This document shows, in pieces, positions 58,543-64,000 of a stretch of 64,000 nucleotides of DNA (positions within the stretch are counted from its first letter, which is position 1; every line of letters starts with the position of its first letter). The notes below the pieces were generated by a model. The model ran no database searches and was not told the origin of the DNA. It was given only the letters and a program-made list of their open reading frames with translations. A program made the translations under genes and the position numbers. This DNA is from an uncultured Flavobacterium sp. (GTDB lineage: Bacteria > Bacteroidota > Bacteroidia > Flavobacteriales > Flavobacteriaceae), in NCBI RefSeq assembly GCF_946478785.1, contig NZ_CAMLDD010000004.1:275268-339267 (forward strand), in the 5' to 3' direction.

Positions 58543-59757
58543 ATGAAAAAATTATTAAATAACCGTATTAGTCATTTGCTGTTTTTAAGCATGATGTTGA
58601 TTGTCACAATGTTGACTTCATGTAATAATGAAGATGATTCAAATGCTGCTCCTGTTATTACAGAAGTAAGGAATTATGACGCTGCCCCTAATGATACTTT
58701 GATTGAAACTGCGAATACAGGACAGTGGGTAGTAATTAAGGGTAAAAATTTGAGAAATGTTACTTCAGTAACCTTTGGAGGTACTTTGGCTGAAATCAAC
58801 ACTAGTTTAATGACGGATGTCTCAGTTGTTGTGCAGATACCAAACATTCAATATGACTTGGTACCCAGTGAGTTTCATAATGAGGTTAGGGTAGTCACTA
58901 AAGACGAAAAGGTTGCAACTTACAATTTTAGCAGCAATATCTTAGGGTCACCAATGATTTCGAGAGTGAGAAACTATGCTGATTCACCTAATGATACCTT
59001 GGTCAATATGATAGTACCAGGTCAGAAGATTAATCTGATAGGCTACAACTTACAAAATGTCACTGAAATATCTTTTCAGGGCATTAAAATTGATGTGGCA
59101 AATGTGGTTTTCACTGATTCAAGTGCTGTAGTGCAAGTTCCTGAAGTTGAAGATTTTAAGGATAGTAATCTTGCGTTTAAGAATAGCATCACATATACAA
59201 CAGATTTTGCATCTACTACTTTAAATATAAAAATTGACATCCCGATTACAGTTGATCCATTTCTGAAACTTCTTACTGGTGGAGTAGGCCCTGGAAAAAC
59301 ATGGATATTAGATATTGATGCCGATCGTAAGTCAATATATTTCAATGGCGTATTACTATTCGCAGGAAAAGATATACGTTGGGGCAAAGATTGTCTTAGT
59401 ACGCCTGGAGGAGATCCTAATCCATGTTTTTATTACGAGCCAAGTGGTTCTTTAACGGATTGGATGCCTGGAGGTGGTAACTATGGATCAATGACGTTTA
59501 CCGTCGGTGAAACAGGAACGATAGTTAAAGTTGACCAAAAGCTGATTGATACGAAAGGAAATTATGAAGGATTTTATGCTTTGAACTTTGAAGCCAAAAC
59601 CCTATCCTTTACTGGTATAGAACCACTAAATGTGGGTTGGAATAGTGTGGATTGGTCTAAGGCATACGTCATTACTCTTACTGAAAACATTATGCAATTA
59701 GGGTTTCCTCACAACAATAAGCCAGAATTGGAGATTTATAATTACTACGCCAAATAG
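58543..59757 (+). CDS. IPT/TIG-domain surface glycan-binding lipoprotein (PUL2)
   Basis: A 404-residue lipoprotein, started at MKKLLNNRISHLL (58543); the longer frame from 58495 overlaps the susD end and lacks a signal. Lipobox LTSC (Cys27) is followed by NNEDD, acidic and so likely surface-exposed. Two IPT/TIG immunoglobulin-like repeats: VRNYDAAPNDTLIETANTGQ...VTSVTFGG and VRNYADSPNDTLVNMIVPGQ...VTEISFQG (about 35-210). A C-terminal glycan-binding-like domain follows, rich in Trp and Gly (FYYEPSGSLTDWMPGGGNYG; WNSVDWSKA). Such proteins take the SusE/F position in xylan and xyloglucan PULs as surface glycan-binding proteins. Confidence 0.85.
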   Translation: MKKLLNNRISHLLFLSMMLIVTMLTSCNNEDDSNAAPVITEVRNYDAAPNDTLIETANTGQWVVIKGKNLRNVTSVTFGGTLAEINTSLMTDVSVVVQIPNIQYDLVPSEFHNEVRVVTKDEKVATYNFSSNILGSPMISRVRNYADSPNDTLVNMIVPGQKINLIGYNLQNVTEISFQGIKIDVANVVFTDSSAVVQVPEVEDFKDSNLAFKNSITYTTDFASTTLNIKIDIPITVDPFLKLLTGGVGPGKTWILDIDADRKSIYFNGVLLFAGKDIRWGKDCLSTPGGDPNPCFYYEPSGSLTDWMPGGGNYGSMTFTVGETGTIVKVDQKLIDTKGNYEGFYALNFEAKTLSFTGIEPLNVGWNSVDWSKAYVITLTENIMQLGFPHNNKPELEIYNYYAK

Positions 59758-59786
59758 CTTAAGTTCTTTCTCATATTTTTAACATG

Positions 59787-59813
59787 CGGCGGGAGATTGA
59801 AATCTTGTCGCCG
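59787..59813 (+). terminator. GC-rich hairpin after the IPT/TIG gene
   Basis: CGGCG and CGCCG, with AGATT/AATCT stacked inside across a small internal loop, followed by GATTTT. 29 bases after the stop. The T-run is short, so it may act as a partial terminator or mRNA stabiliser. Confidence 0.45.
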
Positions 59814-59938
59814 GATTTTAAAAGTCAAATGTGACTAAAATATTGGTGCTTCATTATTTAACAGAAATGAATGCCTGTATTAACAAATATTAGGGTTGTG
59901 AAAATCAAACAAACAATTGACTAAGTAATAGTTAAAAT

Positions 59939-59974
59939 CTGCGGGGATTCAATAGAAATGAAATATTCCCGCAG
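59939..59974 (+). promoter_or_regulatory. Hairpin in the leader of the GH5 gene
   Basis: CTGCGGGGA and TTCCCGCAG pair (9 bp, one G-T), loop 18 bases, ending 41 bases before the GH5 ATG. It is the first of three leader hairpins that precede the last three PUL2 genes. Confidence 0.4.
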
Positions 59975-60015
59975 GTCTTAAATAAAGAATTTATTAATTC
60001 TAATAAAAACAAAAA

Positions 60016-61485
60016 ATGAAACTTAAATATTTTTATAAAATTGCAGTACTGCTGATTGTTACCGGATTTTCGGTATCTTGTTCAAAAGACGGAGACGAAG
60101 CCCCACAATTAGAGGTTTCAGCAACAACTGTTTCCTTTGAGCCAGATGGAGGAACATCTGATGTATCACTTACAACAAACGACACATGGACTGTTTCTAA
60201 TCCAGCAACAACTTGGTTGCAAATAAACAATACGAGTGGAGGTAGTGGAACAGCAACAATAACATTAACGTCTGGAATAAATGGTTCTGGATTGACCCGT
60301 ACAGCTGTAATTACAGTTACGTCAAGCAATGGGCAGTCAAGACGTATAAAAGTTACACAAACCGGTAATTTATATCCATCATATAATATATCGCCTATAG
60401 CTCCTGACGCAACCGATATGAGCAGTACAGCGGTACAACTGGCGGCAAAAATGCATATGGGAATAAATTTTGGAAATACCATGGAATCTCCAGTCGAAGG
60501 GGAGTGGAATAGTAAAATTACACTAGAGTATGTGAAATTTGTAAAAGGATTAGGTTTCAATACTGTACGCCTTCCTACTGGATGGGTTTGGAGTCATTTA
60601 AGTAATGCGGATAAAATGACAATTCAGCCTGCATGGCTTGATCGTGTGCATCAAGTGGTTAAATGGTGTGTGGAAAATGATATGTATGTGATGCTGAATG
60701 CTCACGGAGATGATGGCTGGCTGGAAAAAAATGTCAACGCGGCAAATCAAGAGGTGATTAATGCGAAACTAAAGGCGATTTGGGAGCAGATTGCTACAAA
60801 AATGCGTGATTTTGATGAGCATCTTATATTTGCTGGCACAAATGAACCTTCGGTTGAGAATGCCGAGCAGATGGCCATACTTAATGGTTATCACGAAACT
60901 TTCATCAAGACAGTTCGCGCTACCGGAGGTAAAAATAGTTATAGAGTGCTGGTTGTGCAGGGACCTTCAACTGACATTATTAAAACTTCTCAGCTGATGA
61001 CTCCAACTACGCTTCCTCATGACCCGGTACCTAATCGTATGATGCTTGAGGTACATTTTTATGGCCCTTGGCATTTTAATTTAGAAAAAGATGGATTATA
61101 TAGTCCGGACACCAAAGCGAGTTACTACTGGGGGGCTGGCAACCATTCGATTATGGAGCCATTGCGCAATGCGCCTAATGGAGAAGAGGATGAGCTCCGT
61201 GCAGAAATCGGAAACATTAAAAAGTTTGTTGATGCTGGTATCCCTGTGATGCTGGGTGAATATGGAACCTGGAGGCGTACTGCCGATCATCAAAACGGGC
61301 AGATTCCTCAGGATACGGAGATGCACAACAAGTCTGTAGATGCCTGGACAACTTTTGTGACCAAAACGGCTAAAGCTAATGGTATGGTGCCATTCTTGTG
61401 GGAGATAGGTTTTATGTTAGACAGAGCTAATAATAAGGTAAAGGATCAGGCTATGTTAGATGCCGTTAAAGCAGGATATAATTAA
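60016..61485 (+). CDS. BACON-GH5 endo-glycanase lipoprotein
   Basis: A 489-residue lipoprotein (lipobox SVSC, Cys22, followed by SKDGDE). Residues about 32-118 are a BACON domain (LEVSATTVSFEPDGGTSDV...TNDTWTVSN...VTQTG), a spacer common in Bacteroidota glycanases. The TIM barrel from about 135 shows GINFGNTMESP, FNTVRLPTGW, MLNAHGDD, acid/base Glu277 (GTNEPS), VHFYGPWHF and nucleophile Glu415 (LGEYGTW), all GH5 hallmarks. The subfamily looks nearest to GH5_4-type endo-beta-1,4-glucanases/xyloglucanases, but this cannot be fixed by eye. It is probably surface-exposed and makes the initial backbone cut. Confidence 0.88.
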   Translation: MKLKYFYKIAVLLIVTGFSVSCSKDGDEAPQLEVSATTVSFEPDGGTSDVSLTTNDTWTVSNPATTWLQINNTSGGSGTATITLTSGINGSGLTRTAVITVTSSNGQSRRIKVTQTGNLYPSYNISPIAPDATDMSSTAVQLAAKMHMGINFGNTMESPVEGEWNSKITLEYVKFVKGLGFNTVRLPTGWVWSHLSNADKMTIQPAWLDRVHQVVKWCVENDMYVMLNAHGDDGWLEKNVNAANQEVINAKLKAIWEQIATKMRDFDEHLIFAGTNEPSVENAEQMAILNGYHETFIKTVRATGGKNSYRVLVVQGPSTDIIKTSQLMTPTTLPHDPVPNRMMLEVHFYGPWHFNLEKDGLYSPDTKASYYWGAGNHSIMEPLRNAPNGEEDELRAEIGNIKKFVDAGIPVMLGEYGTWRRTADHQNGQIPQDTEMHNKSVDAWTTFVTKTAKANGMVPFLWEIGFMLDRANNKVKDQAMLDAVKAGYN

Positions 61486-61564
61486 AAAGTAAGACACTAT
61501 AACTAAATAAAAATACAGTTTTGCAGGGTATCATGTATTGGTACCATTAAGCAAGACTGAATTT

Positions 61565-61600
61565 AGTAAATCTGTGACTTTTAGGAGTTACAGATTTACT
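61565..61600 (+). terminator. 15-bp perfect hairpin after the GH5 gene
   Basis: AGTAAATCTGT and ACAGATTTACT pair, and the stem continues inside with GACT/AGTT (one G-T), leaving a 6-base loop. No strong T-run follows on either strand, so it may stop or stabilise the transcript rather than be a classic terminator. Confidence 0.45.
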
Positions 61601-61639
61601 TATAATGAATTCTTACCGAAACAATGGATTTTAAGCTTA

Positions 61640-61768
61640 AAATTTATTAATTCATAAAACAACAAAAAACATTTTTATAAAATTGTTTTACTGCTGATCG
61701 TTACTGGAAGTGATTAATCAGGGTGTTATAAACACTGTGACTAAATAAAATACAGTTTTATAGAGGTA
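61640..61768 (+). pseudogene. Scar of a deleted second GH5 gene
   Basis: 61640-61712 matches the leader and first codons of the GH5 gene (59990-60065): AATTTATTAATTC, CAAAAAA, ATTTTTATAAAATTG, TACTGCTGAT and GTTA-x-GGA occur in the same order, with the bases holding the ATG missing. 61725-61768 matches the sequence just after the GH5 stop (ACACT, ACTAAATAAAA, TACAGTTTT). So a second copy existed and lost everything between its signal peptide and its 3' end. Confidence 0.6.
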
Positions 61769-61800
61769 TCTACCTAGTATCAATTATAGCATAAGGTTTT

Positions 61801-61842
61801 TCCTTCCCCAGATTTAAGCGTTTGCCATTTCTTGGGGAAGGA
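61801..61842 (+). promoter_or_regulatory. Structured leader of GH43 copy 1
   Basis: TCCTTCCCCA and TGGGGAAGGA form a perfect 10-bp stem with a 22-base loop, 90 bases before the GH43 start. The equivalent hairpin recurs before GH43 copy 2 (63648-63689) with altered bases but preserved pairing. Confidence 0.5.
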
Positions 61843-61931
61843 TTCACCTCTTGTTACAGTAGCTTAAAGAATAATTAATTGAAAATTAACCCTTAATGAG
61901 TATCCGTTTTTTGGGTAAAATAAAAAAAAGC

Positions 61932-63464
61932 ATGTTTAGAAAAAAAGTATTGTTAAGTACAGCCGTTGTTATGGCTTTTATGGGAAGTATAGAATCCACA
62001 GAAGCCCAGACTAACGCAGGTAAACCGAAAAAAGTTAAAGAAAACCTTGTAGAAAAATTTGCAAATGTTTCGCCGAAACTTACCTCCAATAATGCGAATC
62101 CATTACTGGATTTTATATTTACGGCCGACCCAACAGCTGTAGAATACAATGGAAGAATTTATGTGTATGCTACGAATGATCATCAACAGTATGAGAAGGT
62201 AGGAAAGGACGGGAAAAATTCATACGAGCATATCCGTACATTGGTTATGATGTCTTCCGATGATATGGTGAACTGGACATATCATGGACTCATAAATACT
62301 GCAGAACTGGCACCATGGAGTTCGAATTCCTGGGCACCTTCCATTACATCCAGACTCGAAGCAGATGGTAAGACGCACTTCTATTTGTATTACTCCAATG
62401 GTGGTGTTGGCTCAGCCGTACTTACTTCTACCTCTCCCGTAGGTCCATGGACTGACCCATTAGGAAAGAATATAGTCGACCGTTCTATCCCCGGTGTGGA
62501 TGTCGATGCTCCATTTGATCCTGGAGTTCTTATTGACGACAAAGGTATAGGCTGGCTGACATTTGGAGGTGGATCTGCTAAGACGAAATATATGCCGGAT
62601 AATGCCAGGATTGTCAAATTAGGACCAGATATGATCAGTTTGGCTAGCAATGTTGCCAAGATACCCGCTCCTTATTATAATGAGGCCAGCGATCTTAATT
62701 TTATGAATGGAACATGGGTTTACAGTTACTGTACGAATTGGGATGAACGAACTGAATGGCCTTATAACAACATAGCCAAACCAACCGCATGCAACATATC
62801 TTATATGACGAGTAAAACACCGTTAGATGTGGATAGTTGGAAATATCGCGATAATTACTTTAAGAATACTGGAGATGATAACGTGGGACCTATGACAAAC
62901 AATCACACGCACCTGTTCAAGTTTAAAGAGAAATATTATATTACTTACCATGCCATGTATTTACAGGATTATTTTGGTACTAAGGGTGGTTTTCGCAACG
63001 TAGGTATCGAAGAAATTGAGGTGGATGAAGCCAATGTGAATATACCTATGGTCAAAGCAACTTTTGAAGGGACGTCACAACTTACCCCATTAAATCCATT
63101 TGTTCTTCAGCAAGCAGAAACTACTGCTGGAACTTCTGGGCAAGTCCAGTTTGAAGCTGTTGGTAATGTGGGTAATATGGTTGCAAAAGGAAACGCAGAC
63201 AAGCAATGTCTGATGGTCCGTGGAGTCGATTTTAGCAAACAGATTCCTGTAAATTTTGAAGCCAGGGTAAAAGGAAAAGGTACAATTGATGTTTATGTAA
63301 ATAACCTTAAAGGCCCAGCTCTTGTTTCACTTGTATGTAATGGAAAAGAATGGGCTAAGATCTCAAAGAAAATAAAACAGAAAATAGGTAAAGGAGTAGA
63401 GAATATCTATTTTGTTTTTAATGGAGAGGATTTTTTGTTTGATGAATGGAAATTCATTTATTAA
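61932..63464 (+). CDS. GH43 with C-terminal CBM6-like domain, tandem copy 1
   Basis: A 510-residue exported enzyme. I start at MFRKKVLLSTAVV (61932), not at the ATG 36 bases upstream: the next copy has ACG there and a one-base deletion between, so only the downstream Met is conserved. Signal about 1-26 (TEAQ). After a Lys-rich stretch, the propeller begins NPLLDFIFTADPTAVEYNG with base Asp66; the tuning Asp is in DVDAPFDPGV and acid Glu251 in YYNEASDL. The last 130 residues are CBM6-like (VLQQAETTAGTSG...FDEWKFIY). Similar enzymes are xylan- or arabinoxylan-active. The leader and gene are duplicated immediately downstream. Confidence 0.88.
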   Translation: MFRKKVLLSTAVVMAFMGSIESTEAQTNAGKPKKVKENLVEKFANVSPKLTSNNANPLLDFIFTADPTAVEYNGRIYVYATNDHQQYEKVGKDGKNSYEHIRTLVMMSSDDMVNWTYHGLINTAELAPWSSNSWAPSITSRLEADGKTHFYLYYSNGGVGSAVLTSTSPVGPWTDPLGKNIVDRSIPGVDVDAPFDPGVLIDDKGIGWLTFGGGSAKTKYMPDNARIVKLGPDMISLASNVAKIPAPYYNEASDLNFMNGTWVYSYCTNWDERTEWPYNNIAKPTACNISYMTSKTPLDVDSWKYRDNYFKNTGDDNVGPMTNNHTHLFKFKEKYYITYHAMYLQDYFGTKGGFRNVGIEEIEVDEANVNIPMVKATFEGTSQLTPLNPFVLQQAETTAGTSGQVQFEAVGNVGNMVAKGNADKQCLMVRGVDFSKQIPVNFEARVKGKGTIDVYVNNLKGPALVSLVCNGKEWAKISKKIKQKIGKGVENIYFVFNGEDFLFDEWKFIY

Positions 63465-63777
63465 TTCCGTTGAATATTAATTAGATTAAAATTAGTTATA
63501 TCCAGCAGATTATTTTAAATAAAAACGTAGAATAAGTTTAATAGAACCTTTAACAATAAGTTCTACTCAATTTAGCACAGTCCCGCAATAGCAATAGTGC
63601 TTAATCAGGGTATTTGCATAGAGTCAATTATAGCATAAGGTTTTTTGCCTTCCCTGAGATTGGCAAAGTGTTCGCCAGTTCTGGGAAGGATCAAAAAATT
63701 ACAGTAGCTTAAAGAATAATTAATCAATTGAAATAAACCATTAACGAGTATCCGTTTTTGGGTAAAATAAAAAAAGC
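63465..63777. other. Intergenic region between the tandem GH43 genes (313 bp)
   Basis: From about 63608 on it is a copy of the leader of GH43 copy 1, including the hairpin and the AATTATAGCATAAGG block. TAGAAC/GTTCTA (63542-63565) forms a small hairpin after copy 1. No gene. Confidence 0.5.
63648..63689 (+). promoter_or_regulatory. Structured leader of GH43 copy 2
   Basis: CCTTCCC and GGGAAGG pair (7 bp, extended by GA/TC after a mismatch), and an inner TGGC/GCCA hairpin is added. It ends 88 bases before the start codon, matching the position in copy 1. Confidence 0.5.
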
Positions 63778-64000
63778 ATGTTTAGAAAAAAAGTATTGTT
63801 AAGTACAGTCTTTGCTATCTCTTTTTTGGGATATCAAAAAGATATAGTAGCTCAGACTAAATCGAAAGAGGTTAAAGAAAATCTGGAAGAAAAATTCGCA
63901 AATGTCTCGCCGAAACTATTTACCAATAATGCGAACCCATTATTAGATTTTATGTTTACGGCCGACCCAACAGCTATAGAATACAATGGAAGAATTTATG
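63778..64000 (+). CDS. GH43, tandem copy 2, partial (runs off the right edge)
   Basis: An open frame from ATG 63778 to the end of the window (74 codons). It reads MFRKKVLLSTVFAISFLGYQ, then AQTKSKEVKENLEEKFANVSPK, then NPLLDFMFTADPTAIEYNGRIY, nearly the same as copy 1 after a different signal-peptide core. Base Asp is kept in FTADPTA. It is a recent tandem duplicate of the preceding GH43; whether the rest is intact cannot be seen. Confidence 0.85.
   Translation, partial: MFRKKVLLSTVFAISFLGYQKDIVAQTKSKEVKENLEEKFANVSPKLFTNNANPLLDFMFTADPTAIEYNGRIY

Larger units (their letters stand above)
61486..61931. other. Intergenic region between GH5 and GH43 (446 bp), rich in relics and hairpins
   Basis: Contains the hairpin at 61565-61600, the GH5-copy scar (61640-61768) and the leader hairpin (61801-61842). 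No intact gene. Confidence 0.5.

Noticed and set aside
60033..60560. 175-codon minus frame opposite the GH5 gene
   Set aside because: Antisense shadow of the BACON and barrel coding sequence; the plus-strand product has clear domains.
61896..61931. Upstream ATG extending GH43 copy 1
   Set aside because: The duplicated copy has ACG at this site and a one-base deletion, so the extension is not conserved.

Overview
The window looks like a chromosomal piece of a Flavobacterium-type bacterium (Bacteroidota, Flavobacteriia). This rests on the low GC content, the many SusC/SusD pairs, two hybrid two-component regulators with AraC output domains, lipoprotein signals followed by Asp/Glu, a type IX secretion (T9SS) sorting domain, and promoter elements of the TAnnTTTG type. 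The organism is inferred from content only.

Layout. (1) Positions 1-9906, minus strand: a run of exported or envelope proteins. In transcription order these are a duplicated helical protein, a Sel1-repeat protein with a T9SS tail, a secreted protein with a possible JAMM motif, four tandem paralogues of a small secreted family, an S41 peptidase lipoprotein, a truncated fifth paralogue, a transglutaminase-like protein and a membrane protein cut by the left edge. (2) 10199-25507: a polysaccharide utilisation locus (PUL1) for beta-1,4-galactan. A hybrid two-component regulator (minus) faces susC-susD-susE-like genes, then two GH53 endo-galactanases and a GH2 beta-galactosidase. (3) 25.6-31.2 kb: an AT-rich accessory segment between two diverged direct repeats, the right one abutting an initiator tRNA-Met. 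It holds a HEPN-motif protein, a YbjQ/zinc-ribbon protein, a proteasome/HslV-like protein, two unknown lipoproteins, a 46-residue Pro/Lys-rich ORF and a frameshifted gene. (4) 31.5-37.9 kb: housekeeping or stress genes: a GT39-like glycosyltransferase, a small acidic protein, a small lipoprotein, a GH130 phosphorylase and katG. (5) 38.3-64.0 kb: a second, larger PUL (PUL2) for a xylan-like or other arabinose/xylose-decorated hemicellulose: GH97, GH43, a hybrid two-component regulator, two more GH43, a decayed GH8 relic, a DUF5060/DUF4038-type hydrolase, susC, susD, an IPT/TIG glycan-binding lipoprotein, BACON-GH5, and two tandem GH43 genes of which the last runs off the right edge.

How they work together. 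In each PUL the regulator's periplasmic propeller should sense an oligosaccharide and its AraC-type domain should switch on the SusCD importer and enzymes. In PUL1 one GH53 carries a surface-export-like lipoprotein signal and the other does not, suggesting a surface cut, import, then periplasmic trimming with GH2 releasing galactose. PUL2 shows signs of recent remodelling: a GH8 fragment, an almost deleted GH5 copy, a fresh GH43 duplication, an IS relic and a 1.5 kb decayed stretch before susC.

The most interesting non-coding signals are a shared two-block motif upstream of the GH97 and susC genes of PUL2, a perfect 11-bp inverted repeat around a TATATTTG element upstream of the PUL2 regulator, and GC-rich hairpins before the last three PUL2 genes. 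All family assignments come from reading motifs; no database search was possible.
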